64,000 nt of DNA from Streptomyces sp. NBC_00193 (GTDB lineage Bacteria > Actinomycetota > Actinomycetes > Streptomycetales > Streptomycetaceae). How positions within the stretch are numbered: the stretch's first letter is position 1; every line of letters starts with the position of its first letter. The stretch is taken from the NCBI RefSeq assembly GCF_026342735.1, contig NZ_JAPEMM010000001.1, forward strand, positions 3,534,001 through 3,598,000. Reading direction: 5' to 3'. Below the pieces are notes generated by a model. That model worked only from the letters and a program-made list of their open reading frames with translations, did not search any database and had not been told where the DNA came from. Positions 51,100 through 59,100 of this stretch are shown in pieces. A program made the position numbers and the translations under genes.

Positions 51100-52152
51100 A
51101 TGCATGTGCCCGACGGCTTCATCGATGCCCCCGTCTCCCTTGCCGCAGGTGTCGCCGCCGCCGGAGCCGTGGCGGTCAGCCTCCGCGGCGCCCGCCGGGA
51201 GCTCGACGAGCGCACCGCGCCGCTCGCCGGACTCGTCGCCGCTTTCATCTTCGCCGTGCAGATGCTCAACTTCCCCGTCGCGGCCGGAACAAGCGGCCAC
51301 CTGCTGGGAGGCGCGCTCGCCGCGATCCTCGTCGGCCCCTATACGGGTGTGCTGTGCGTGTCCGTGGTCCTGCTCATGCAGGGCCTCCTCTTCGCCGACG
51401 GCGGCCTGACAGCCCTCGGCGTCAACATCGTCACCATGGGCGTCGTCACCGTGGTCGTCGCCTACGCCGTCTTCCGCGGGCTGGTCAGGCTGCTGCCCGA
51501 CAGCCGTCGCTCGATCACCGTCGCCGCCTTCGCCGGAGCCCTGCTCTCGGTGCCCGCCGCGGCCGCCTTCTTCACCCTCCTCTACGCCCTCGGCGGCACC
51601 ACCGACGTCCCCGTAGCCAAGGTGTTCGGCGCCATGGTCGGCGTCCACGTCCTCATCGGAATCGGCGAGGCAGTCATCACCGCCGCCACCGTCGGCGCCG
51701 TGATCGCCGTCCGCCCCGACCTGGTCCACGGAGCCCGCGGCCTGTCCGCCCCGCTGAAGCTGCGCGTCGGCGGCGAACTCGTCGACGCCCCGGCCGCCGC
51801 CGCCGTGCCGGTCGCCGCCCGCTCCACCAAGCCCGTGTGGATCACCGGCCTGGTCGCCGCGCTGGCCCTGGCCGGCATCGTCTCCTTCTACGCCTCCTCC
51901 AGCCCGGACGGACTGGAGAAGGTCGCCGCCGACAAGGGCATCGACCAGAAGGTCACCGAGCACGCGGCCGCCGACTCCCCGCTCGCCGACTACAGCGTCA
52001 AGGACGTCTCCGACGCCCGTCTGTCCGGCGGCCTCGCCGGGGTCATCGGCGTGGGCGCGACCGTCCTCGTAGGGACCGGCGTGTTCTGGACCGTGCGCCG
52101 CCGCCGCAGCGCCGACCTGACGGCCGCCTCCACGGCCGTACCGGCCGCCTGA
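51100..52152 (+). CDS. cbiM: ECF metal transporter S-component, CbiM/NikM fused to PDGLE (CbiN/NikN) domain
   Basis: A 350-residue protein. The N-terminal MHVPDGFIDAPVSLAAGVAA carries the His2 metal ligand of CbiM/NikM, followed by about 7 membrane helices (VQMLNFPVAAGTSGHLLGGA; GVLCVSVVLLMQGLLFADGG; NIVTMGV). After a linker, residues 250-335 are a PDGLE-type module: FYASSSPDGLEKVAADKGID, DYSVKDVSDARLSGGLAGVI and a last helix. So the M and N parts are fused. Metal is cobalt or nickel; the Nur-like site favours nickel. The next gene begins 1 base after the stop. Confidence 0.9.
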   Translation: MHVPDGFIDAPVSLAAGVAAAGAVAVSLRGARRELDERTAPLAGLVAAFIFAVQMLNFPVAAGTSGHLLGGALAAILVGPYTGVLCVSVVLLMQGLLFADGGLTALGVNIVTMGVVTVVVAYAVFRGLVRLLPDSRRSITVAAFAGALLSVPAAAAFFTLLYALGGTTDVPVAKVFGAMVGVHVLIGIGEAVITAATVGAVIAVRPDLVHGARGLSAPLKLRVGGELVDAPAAAAVPVAARSTKPVWITGLVAALALAGIVSFYASSSPDGLEKVAADKGIDQKVTEHAAADSPLADYSVKDVSDARLSGGLAGVIGVGATVLVGTGVFWTVRRRRSADLTAASTAVPAA

Positions 52153-52153
52153 C

Positions 52154-52915
52154 ATGGGCGCGGGCCACGCCCACAAGCTCTACCGGCCGGGGCGCTCGCC
52201 GGTCCACGACCTGCCGCCGCACTGCAAACTCGCCGCGACCTTCGGTTTCGTGGCCGTCGTCGTGTCCACACCGCGCGAGGCGGTGTGGGCCTTCGGCCTG
52301 TACGCCGTCCTCATCGGGGCCGCCACCGCCGTGGCCCGGATCCCGCTCGGCTTCCTGCTGCGCCGCCTCCTGATCGAGGTGCCCTTCGTCGCCTTCGCCG
52401 TCCTGATGCCCTTCGTGGCCCAGGGCGAGCGGGTGGAGTTCCTCGGCATGTCGCTCAGCGTCTCCGGCCTCTGGGGCGCCTGGAACGTCCTGGCCAAGGG
52501 CACCCTCGGCGTGGCCGCCTCCGTGCTCCTGGCCTCCACCACCGAGCTGCGCGCCCTGCTGCTGGGCCTCCAGCGGCTCAAGCTGCCGCCGCTGCTCGTC
52601 CAGATCGCCTCCTTCATGATCCGGTACGGGGACGTCATCAGCGACGAGCTGCGCCGGATGTCCATCGCCCGGCGCTCCCGCGGCTTCGAGGCGCGCGGGA
52701 TCCGGCACTGGGGTGTCCTCGCGAAGACCGCCGGAGCCCTGTTCATCCGCTCCTACGAGCGCGGTGAGCGGGTCTACCTCGCGATGGTCAGCCGCGGCTA
52801 CGCCGGCTCGATGCCGGTGATCGACGAGGTGGCGGCCACCCGCACGCAGTGGGCGTACGCGGCCGCCCTCCCGGTGACGGCGCTCGCCGTCTGTCTGATG
52901 GGATGGACCCTGTGA
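52154..52915 (+). CDS. cbiQ: ECF transporter T-component (CbiQ/NikQ)
   Basis: The 253-residue membrane protein has the CbiQ hallmark RSPVHDLPPHCKLAATFGFV at the N-terminus and the coupling motifs SIARRSRGFEARGIRHWGVL and RSYERGERVYLAMVSRGYAG (the two Ala-Arg-Gly-type helices that touch the ATPase). It links the S-component to CbiO. Start ATG 52154; the stop overlaps the CbiO start (GTGA). Confidence 0.93.
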   Translation: MGAGHAHKLYRPGRSPVHDLPPHCKLAATFGFVAVVVSTPREAVWAFGLYAVLIGAATAVARIPLGFLLRRLLIEVPFVAFAVLMPFVAQGERVEFLGMSLSVSGLWGAWNVLAKGTLGVAASVLLASTTELRALLLGLQRLKLPPLLVQIASFMIRYGDVISDELRRMSIARRSRGFEARGIRHWGVLAKTAGALFIRSYERGERVYLAMVSRGYAGSMPVIDEVAATRTQWAYAAALPVTALAVCLMGWTL

Positions 52916-53685
52916 ACGCAGCCCCGGCCCCGGCCCCGATTCCGCCCTCGCTGGAAGTCTCCGGCCTCGCCTACGCCTACCCCGACGGCCACCAGGCCCT
53001 CTTCGGGGTCGACCTCGCCGTCGGGCGCGGGGAGCGGGTGGCGCTGCTCGGTCCCAACGGCGCCGGCAAGACCACCCTGGTGCTGCACCTCAACGGCATC
53101 CTGACCGGCGGCGTCGGCACCGTGAGTGTGGCCGGGCTGCCCGTGGCGAAGCGCAACCTCGCCGAGATCCGCCGCCGGGTCGGGATCGTGTTCCAGGACC
53201 CCGACGACCAGCTGTTCATGCCGACCGTCCGGGAGGACGTGGCCTTCGGCCCGGCCGCCGCCGGGATGCGCGGCGCCGAGCTGGAGGAGCGGGTGCGCGA
53301 GGCGCTGGAGCAGGTCGGCATGGCCGCCTTCGCGGACCGGCCCCCGCACCACCTCTCCTTCGGGCAGCGCCGCCGGGTCGCGGTGGCGACCGTCCTGGCC
53401 ATGCGGCCCGAGATCCTCGTCCTGGACGAGCCGTCCTCCAACCTGGACCCGGCCTCGCGCCGCGAGCTCGCGGACATCCTGCGCTCGCTCGACGTCACCG
53501 TGCTGATGGTGACGCACGACCTGCCCTACGCACTGGAGCTCTGCCCGCGCGCGGTGATCCTCAGCGAGGGGACCATCGTGGCCGACGGCAGGACCCAGGA
53601 CGTGCTCTGCGACGAGCCGCTGATGCGGGCGCACCGGCTGGAACTGCCCTTCGGTTTCGACCCGCGCTCCGTCGTGATCGGCTGA
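52912..53685 (+). CDS. cbiO: ECF transporter ATP-binding protein (CbiO/NikO)
   Basis: A 257-residue ABC ATPase: Walker A LLGPNGAGKTTLVLHLNG, Q-loop GIVFQDPDDQLFMPTVREDV, signature HLSFGQRRRVAVATVLAM (variant of LSGGQ), Walker B ILVLDEPSSNLDP and H-loop VTVLMVTHDLPYAL. GTG 52912 overlaps the cbiQ stop; ATG 52903 just upstream is possible. A single ATPase suggests a homodimer. Confidence 0.95.
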   Translation: MNAAPAPAPIPPSLEVSGLAYAYPDGHQALFGVDLAVGRGERVALLGPNGAGKTTLVLHLNGILTGGVGTVSVAGLPVAKRNLAEIRRRVGIVFQDPDDQLFMPTVREDVAFGPAAAGMRGAELEERVREALEQVGMAAFADRPPHHLSFGQRRRVAVATVLAMRPEILVLDEPSSNLDPASRRELADILRSLDVTVLMVTHDLPYALELCPRAVILSEGTIVADGRTQDVLCDEPLMRAHRLELPFGFDPRSVVIG

Positions 53686-53739
53686 CCCAGGGCCTGTCGG
53701 CGGTGGCATAACCGCCGGTCGGAGGTTGTTGCACAGGCC

Positions 53740-54897
53740 GTGGACATCCAAGGTGTGGTGGCGGAGGGCTTCGAGCCCGTCAGGGACGCGTTCGTACGCA
53801 ACTTCCAGGTGCTCGGGGACCGGGGCGCGGCGGTGTCCGTGTACCGGGACGGGCGCAAGGTCGTCGACCTCTGGGGCGGGACCAAGGACGCCGAGGGCAC
53901 CGAACCCTGGGCCGAGGACACCGTGCAGATCGTCCGCTCCGCGACCAAGGGCGTGGCCGCGGCCGTACCGCTGCTGCTCCAGCAGCGCGGCCTGCTGGAC
54001 CTGGACGCGCCGGTGAGCTCGTACTGGCCGGAGTTCAAGGCGGGCGGCAAGGAGCGGACCCGGGTCCGCGACCTGCTCGCGCACCGCGCGGGCGTCCCTG
54101 CCCTGGACCGCGGGCTGACGGTGGCCGAGGCCGCGGACGGGGTGTCCGGAGCGCGTGCGGTCGCCGCCCAGCGGGCCTTCTGGGAGCCCGGCACCGAGCA
54201 CGGCTACCACGCGCAGACCTTCAGCTGGCTGCTGTCCGAGCTGGTGCTGCGGGCGACCGGCCGTTCGCTGGGGGGCATCCTGGCCGAGGAGATCGCGGAG
54301 CCGCTGGGCCTGGACTTCTGGATCGGCCTGCCGGAGTCCGAGGAGCACCGGGTGGGCCGGGTGGCGCCGGTGGATCCGCCGGAGAGCGCGGGCACGCTCA
54401 GGACCCGGCCGAAGCGGAACGTTTCCGCGGCCTACGCCGATCCGGACTCCCTCACCCGCCGCGCCTTCGCGGCCATCGACCCGCTGCCCGACGAGAACGA
54501 CCCCGCCTACCGGGCGGCCGAGCTGCCTGCCTCCGCGGGCATCGGTACCGCCCGCGCCCTGGCCCGCTTCTACGCGGCCACCATCGGCGTGGTGGAGGAC
54601 GGCGCGCGGATCTTCACCCCGGCCACCACCGCGCTGGCCGGCAAGGAGTTCTCCTCGGGACCCGACCGGGTGCTGCTGGTCAACACGCGCTTCGGCCCCG
54701 GCTACATGCTGCACGGCCCCGCGTCCCCGCTGCTGTCCCCGGCCTCCTTCGGACACCCGGGCCGCGGCGGTTCGCTGGCCTTCGCGGACCCGGAGGCGGG
54801 CATCGGCTTCGGCTACGTCACCAACGCCCACGCCAAGTCGGTCACCGCCGACCCGCGCGCCCAGGCCCTGGTCCGGGCCGTCCGCTCGGCGCTGTAG
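53740..54897 (+). CDS. Beta-lactamase-fold serine hydrolase (EstB/class C-like)
   Basis: A 385-residue protein of the beta-lactamase/esterase class. The SxxK motif is VRSATKGVAAAVPLLLQQRG, the Tyr motif is likely PGTEHGYHAQTFSWL (YHA), and the C-terminal GHPGRGGSLAFADPEAG replaces the KTG box with HxG. This set is typical of esterase-type class C relatives rather than true beta-lactamases. There is no signal peptide, so it is cytoplasmic. GTG 53740 starts right at VDIQGVVAEGFEPV. Confidence 0.9.
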   Translation: MDIQGVVAEGFEPVRDAFVRNFQVLGDRGAAVSVYRDGRKVVDLWGGTKDAEGTEPWAEDTVQIVRSATKGVAAAVPLLLQQRGLLDLDAPVSSYWPEFKAGGKERTRVRDLLAHRAGVPALDRGLTVAEAADGVSGARAVAAQRAFWEPGTEHGYHAQTFSWLLSELVLRATGRSLGGILAEEIAEPLGLDFWIGLPESEEHRVGRVAPVDPPESAGTLRTRPKRNVSAAYADPDSLTRRAFAAIDPLPDENDPAYRAAELPASAGIGTARALARFYAATIGVVEDGARIFTPATTALAGKEFSSGPDRVLLVNTRFGPGYMLHGPASPLLSPASFGHPGRGGSLAFADPEAGIGFGYVTNAHAKSVTADPRAQALVRAVRSAL

Positions 54898-54903
54898 GGG
54901 CTT

Positions 54904-55620
54904 TCAGGCAGGGTCGGCGCACGCACGCGGGGGCACGGCGACGACGGTGAGGGCGAGGCCGTCGCGCACCTGCCAGCGGCCGTCGAAGCCGGTCAGCGGG
55001 GGGCCGGCCGTCGTGGTGCCCGGGACCAGGAGGGCGGCGGTGAAGGTGCCGTTCGGGCGCAGGGTGAGGTGTGCGTCCTGGAAGCCGAGCCGGCGGCCGG
55101 TGAGCGGGGACCAGGCCTTGTAGACGGACTCCTTCGCGCTGAACAGCAGCCTGTCCCAGGGGATTGCGGGGCGGTGGGCGGCGAGCTCGCGCAGCGCGGT
55201 GCGTTCGGCGGGGAGGGCGATCAGGTTCAGCGTGCCCTCGCCCCGCAGCGGTTCGGCCGGTTCGGCGTCGATGCCGAGGGAGGCCACCGTCGTGTCCCGG
55301 GCGACGGCCGCCGCCCGGTATCCGTCGCAGTGCGTGAGGCTGCCGACCATGCCGCCGGGCCAGCGGGGCGCGCCACCGGCGCCGGGCAGGATCGGTGCGG
55401 GCGGCAAGCCGAATCCGGCCAGGGCCGCGCGTGCGCACTGGCGCACCGTGGTGAATTCGTGCCGCCGCTTGGCCACCGCCTTGGCGACCAGGGCCTCCTC
55501 CTCGGGGAACAGGAAGGCTTCGGCGCTGTCGTGGAAGGTGTCGACGGCGGTCACCAGCGGGGGGAGCAGCGGGGCCAGTAATCCCGCAGGGGCCGGGCCG
55601 CCGGCCGGAAGCAACGTCAT
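54904..55620 (-). CDS. 4'-Phosphopantetheinyl transferase (Sfp type)
   Basis: A 238-residue PPTase: HEFTTVRQCARAAL, GSLTHCDGYRAAAVA, the metal-binding SLGIDAEPAEPL and the LLFSAKESVYKAWSPLTGRR motif (KE..K). It transfers phosphopantetheine from CoA to carrier proteins of polyketide or peptide synthases. The N-terminal fold WPGG...S(L)THC is typical of the actinobacterial EntD-like group. No biosynthetic cluster is adjacent, so it probably acts in trans. It is convergent with the hydrolase gene (6-base gap). Confidence 0.93.
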   Translation of the reverse strand: MTLLPAGGPAPAGLLAPLLPPLVTAVDTFHDSAEAFLFPEEEALVAKAVAKRRHEFTTVRQCARAALAGFGLPPAPILPGAGGAPRWPGGMVGSLTHCDGYRAAAVARDTTVASLGIDAEPAEPLRGEGTLNLIALPAERTALRELAAHRPAIPWDRLLFSAKESVYKAWSPLTGRRLGFQDAHLTLRPNGTFTAALLVPGTTTAGPPLTGFDGRWQVRDGLALTVVAVPPRACADPA

Positions 55621-55716
55621 GAACGGTCACGGTACCGGGGCCCGGCGAACGGCCCGGAGCCGCGCTGGATGCCGTACAGGCCGGACCTGGCAACGGGCCG
55701 GCGCGCGCCGATCCGC

Positions 55717-55782
55717 GCCTCCCCGCAGGCCGGGTACATCACCGGCCAGGTGGTCCGGATCGACGGGGGCGCGGCGCTGTGA
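55717..55782 (+). pseudogene. C-terminal relic of a short-chain dehydrogenase
   Basis: The plus-strand frame ends ASPQAGYITGQVVRIDGGAAL-stop, the standard C-terminus of FabG-like SDRs (SxxAxYITGQVxxVDGG). No cofactor-binding N-terminus is present upstream, where the opposing phosphopantetheinyl transferase gene starts. It is a gene fragment left by deletion. The rest of 55621-55952 shows no other gene. Confidence 0.6.
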
Positions 55783-55952
55783 GTGCGTCCTCGGAGACCT
55801 GGTTCCGCAGGTACGCGCGGACGGGCGGTGGCGGTGCGGCAGGAAGCCGGGGCGGGCGAGGGCCCGGTCCGGGTCCTGCTCTCGGGGCGCAACGCCCCGC
55901 ACCGTACGGCTTCCTCGCGTCGTATACGGCCCGGCGGGGAAGGGCCTCCCGG

Positions 55953-57599
55953 TCAGCCCGCGTTCAGGACGGCCGCCACGATCGGGCCCGCCGCGTCGCC
56001 GCCGTGGCCACCGCCCTCGACCATCGCCGCGGCCGCCACGTCGCCACTGAAACCGGTGAACCAACTGTCCGGGTTCTGCGCCCCGTCGACCTCCGCCGAG
56101 CCGGTCTTCGCGCCCTTGTCGGAGCCGTGGACCGCGGACATCGCACCCTGGGCGGTGCCCGAGGTGGCCGTCAGCTTCATCATCCGTACCAGCTGCGCCG
56201 CCACCGAGGGCTTCATCTTCCGGCCGGCCTGCGCGATCTCGCGGCCGTCCAGCGAGGCCTTGACCACCACCGGCTGACGGAAGACCCCGGTCCGTGCGGT
56301 CGCGGTGACCGAGGCCATCGTGAGCGGGTTCATCTGGATCTGGCCCTGGCCGATGTACGCGGCGGCCGCCGCCGGGCCGGTCGCGTCCGGGACCTTGCCG
56401 TCGACGGTGGGCACGCCGACCTTCCACTCGACGCCGGCGCCGATGCCGAAGACCTCACGGGCCTCCTTGGGGAGCGCGTCGTCGTCGTCCACCGGCTTGA
56501 TCTGCTTGATGAAGGCGGTGTTGCAGGACTGGGCGAAGCTCGTCGCGAAGGTCTCGCCGTCGAGCTTGAAGCCCTTCAGGTTCTTGAAGGTCTTGCCTCC
56601 CCACTGCACCTCCGCCGGGCACTCGGCGACCTTGTCCGCCGCCACCAGGCCCCGGTCCAGCAGCATCGCGCCGGTCACGATCTTCATCGTGGAGCCGGGC
56701 GCGCGGGCTCCGCTGAGGGAGGCGGGGAAGCCGTCCCCGCGGTGGTCGGCGACGGCCAGGATGTTCCCGGTGCTCGGCTGGACGGCGACCACCGAGGCCT
56801 GCGGGAACTTCAGGACCGCCTGCTCGGCCGCCGCCTGGACGTCCGCGTCCAGGACGGTCTCGATCTCCCCGGGCTTTCCCTCGACCAGCGTCAGCAGGGT
56901 CCGCCGGGGGGCCTCCTGGGCGACCGGCTCGATCCACAGCTCGGCGCCGCTCGTACCGCCCTGCCGCTCCCCGTACGTCTTGCGCAGGCTGTCGAGGACC
57001 GGGCGCAGCGACGGGTACTTCTCCGCCGTCAGCTCCCTGCCCTTGCGGTCGACGGCCTTGACCGGAGGGTTGGCGGGCGCGCCGCCGCGCAGCTTCTCGC
57101 CCTTCTGGAGCTGCGGGTGGAGCACCGAGGGCTGCCAGTCGACGAGCGGCAGCCCCGTGGTGTTGCCGCGGACCACGGTCAGCTTGGACTCGTAGGCGAG
57201 GGGCTTGGTGACCCCCTCGTAGGTGACCTCCGCCGCGACGGAGTACGCCACCGTGGTCCCGGTCTGCACGCCGGGGGTGATCGCGACCTTGGACACGTAG
57301 GCCTTGGTCGTGAACTCGCCGAGGGCGCCCTGCGCCTCCGCCGGGTTGTTCGTCAGATCGGCCCCCGCCCGGGCGTCCCCGGCCGCCCACGCGGTGAAGA
57401 AGGCCTGGGCGGTCGCCGCGGCATCCTTGTCGCTGACCGGCCCGCTGCCCTTGGCGGGCACCGCCGGGCCGGTCGCGCTCGTGCTCTTCGCGTCGCCGTC
57501 ACCGGCGTCCCCCACCAGCGCGTACACCCCGTACACGGCCCCGCCCAGCATCGCCAGGAAGGCCCCGCCGACGACGGCCCCCTTTGCAGCCCCGTTCAT
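55953..57599 (-). CDS. Penicillin-binding protein (class B-like transpeptidase with MecA-N domain)
   Basis: A 548-residue protein. It has an N-terminal anchor (GAVVGGAFLAMLGGAVYGVY), an NTF2/MecA_N-like domain at about 60-170 (AFFTAWAAGDARAGADLTNN) and a transpeptidase domain. Its motifs are Ser303-x-x-Lys (APGSTMKIV), SxN (SFAQSCNTAF) and KTG (GAKTGSAEVDG). It crosslinks peptidoglycan outside the membrane. Similar PBPs occur in the sporulation-related neighbourhood of ssgE. It is leftward; the relic SDR lies downstream. Confidence 0.93.
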   Translation of the reverse strand: MNGAAKGAVVGGAFLAMLGGAVYGVYALVGDAGDGDAKSTSATGPAVPAKGSGPVSDKDAAATAQAFFTAWAAGDARAGADLTNNPAEAQGALGEFTTKAYVSKVAITPGVQTGTTVAYSVAAEVTYEGVTKPLAYESKLTVVRGNTTGLPLVDWQPSVLHPQLQKGEKLRGGAPANPPVKAVDRKGRELTAEKYPSLRPVLDSLRKTYGERQGGTSGAELWIEPVAQEAPRRTLLTLVEGKPGEIETVLDADVQAAAEQAVLKFPQASVVAVQPSTGNILAVADHRGDGFPASLSGARAPGSTMKIVTGAMLLDRGLVAADKVAECPAEVQWGGKTFKNLKGFKLDGETFATSFAQSCNTAFIKQIKPVDDDDALPKEAREVFGIGAGVEWKVGVPTVDGKVPDATGPAAAAAYIGQGQIQMNPLTMASVTATARTGVFRQPVVVKASLDGREIAQAGRKMKPSVAAQLVRMMKLTATSGTAQGAMSAVHGSDKGAKTGSAEVDGAQNPDSWFTGFSGDVAAAAMVEGGGHGGDAAGPIVAAVLNAG

Positions 57600-57863
57600 G
57601 CCCTCTCCCCGTTCCCGTGTGTCCGACCCCCGGCCCTCGAATGCTGAACGCGTTCAAGTGGCCCGTGAGGTAGACCCTACGTCGAACAGACAAACGACTC
57701 AGGGCTTTGGTTGCCCTTGGGGTCGGTCGGCCGACAGCGGAGTCCAAGCTTGTGTCGGTACTTCGCCATGAAAGCCAAGCGGGCGTGGAGGACGAAAGCT
57801 CAGTGCCGACCGCGCGAATGTTCTGATACTCGGTCATAAACCAGCCGAAGTACGCTGATCGGC

Positions 57864-59081
57864 ATGCAGCTCGGGTACTCCTTCCGGATGTACCCGAACG
57901 GTCCTCAGCGCTCGGCGCTGGCCAGGGCGTTCGGGTGCTCTCGGGTGGTCTATAACGATGCACTTCGCGCTCGTGAGGCCGCCCGCACGGCGGACCTGCC
58001 GTTCGTGACGTCGGCGGAGTTGTCGAAACAGGTCACGGCCGCGAAGACGACCGAGGAACGGGCCTGGCTCAGCGAGGTCTCGGCCGTCGTGCTCCAGCAG
58101 TCCCTCCGGGACCTGGACGCCGCGTACCGGAACTTCTTCGACAGCCTCAAGGGGAAACGCCCGCGTATGGGTGCGCCCCGGTTCAAGAGCCGCAAGGACA
58201 ACCGGCAGGCCGTCCGGTTCACCGCGAACGCCCGGTGGAAGATCACGACCGGTGGTGACCTGTCGTTGCCGAAGATCGGCGATGTGCGGGTGAAGTGGTC
58301 CCGCGCATTGCCGTCCACCCCGTCCACGGTGACCGTGATCAAGGACGCGGCCGGACGGTACTTCTGCTCGTTCGTGATCGAGACCGGCGCGGACGAGACG
58401 CTGACCGAGGTCGGCGGTCAGGTCGGCATCGACCTGGGTCTGACGCACTTCGCGATCCTCTCGGACGGTACGAAGATCGAATCTCCGCGCTTTCTGCGCC
58501 GCGCGGAGAAGAAGCTGAAGCGGGAACAGCGTCGCCTGTCCCGCAAGGTCAAAGGATCGAACAACCGGACCAAGGCCCGTATCAAGGTCGCCCGCGCTCA
58601 TGCGCAGGTGGCCGACGCGCGGCGCGAGTTCCATCACCAGCTCTCCACGAAGCTGATCCGCGAAAACCAAGCGGTCGCAGTGGAAGACCTGGCAGTCAAG
58701 GGACTCGCCCGCACGCGCATGGCCAAGTCCGTACACGACGCCGGATGGTCGGCGTTCGTGACGATGCTGGAGTACAAGGCCGCCCGGTACGGGCGCACCC
58801 TCATCCGGATCGGCCGGTTGGAGCCGACCTCGCAGGTGTGCTCGCAGTGCGGCGTCAAGGACGGCCCCAAGCCCCTCAGCGTCCGCATCTGGCAGTGCCA
58901 AGCGTGCAGCGCGTGGCTGGACCGGGACATCAACGCGGCGGTCAACGTCGCCAAGGCTGCCGGACTGGCAGTGTCAGCCTGTCGAGCGCGGGTAAGACCG
59001 GGACTTGTCCCGGCACAGCGCGAAGAAGCAGGAACTCACCGAGACGGTCAGCTGGCCGTGGTAGGAATCCCCTCCCCTTAG
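57864..59081 (+). CDS. tnpB: TnpB RNA-guided endonuclease (IS605 OrfB family)
   Basis: A 405-residue TnpB: N-terminal wedge/REC part (QLGYSFRMYPNGPQRSALAR), then the RuvC-like nuclease with Asp in VGIDLGLTHFAIL, Glu in AVEDLAVKGLARTRMAKSVH and Asp in WLDRDINAAVNVAKAAGL. The zinc finger is TSQVCSQCGVKDG ... WQCQACSAWLD (two CxxC pairs). All catalytic residues are present, so it looks intact. TnpB cuts DNA guided by an omega-RNA made from its own 3' end. The stop codon lies in the loop of the right-end hairpin. Confidence 0.95.
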   Translation: MQLGYSFRMYPNGPQRSALARAFGCSRVVYNDALRAREAARTADLPFVTSAELSKQVTAAKTTEERAWLSEVSAVVLQQSLRDLDAAYRNFFDSLKGKRPRMGAPRFKSRKDNRQAVRFTANARWKITTGGDLSLPKIGDVRVKWSRALPSTPSTVTVIKDAAGRYFCSFVIETGADETLTEVGGQVGIDLGLTHFAILSDGTKIESPRFLRRAEKKLKREQRRLSRKVKGSNNRTKARIKVARAHAQVADARREFHHQLSTKLIRENQAVAVEDLAVKGLARTRMAKSVHDAGWSAFVTMLEYKAARYGRTLIRIGRLEPTSQVCSQCGVKDGPKPLSVRIWQCQACSAWLDRDINAAVNVAKAAGLAVSACRARVRPGLVPAQREEAGTHRDGQLAVVGIPSP

Positions 59082-59100
59082 GGAGGGGATCGGAAGTCAA
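58960..59100 (+). ncRNA. Predicted omega-RNA scaffold of the TnpB element
   Basis: By analogy with studied TnpB elements, the guide RNA comprises the 3' part of tnpB and the right end. Here this region runs through the non-conserved TnpB tail and the hairpin ATCCCCTCCC/GGGAGGGGAT (59067-59076 and 59081-59090), ending at TCAA 59100. The guide would be the flanking bases from 59101 on. The 5' limit is an estimate. Confidence 0.5.

Larger units (their letters stand above)
57758..59100 (+). mobile_element. Solo TnpB insertion element of the IS200/IS605 superfamily (left end unresolved)
   Basis: The element has only the tnpB gene and no TnpA transposase. The right end shows the classical subterminal hairpin (59067-59090) and ends in TCAA (59097-59100), the right cleavage tetranucleotide of IS608-type elements. 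At the left, GTACTTCG (57758-57765) and CGAAGTAC (57846-57853) form an inverted repeat before tnpB and may be the left-end structure; the exact left boundary is not certain. Confidence 0.65.
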
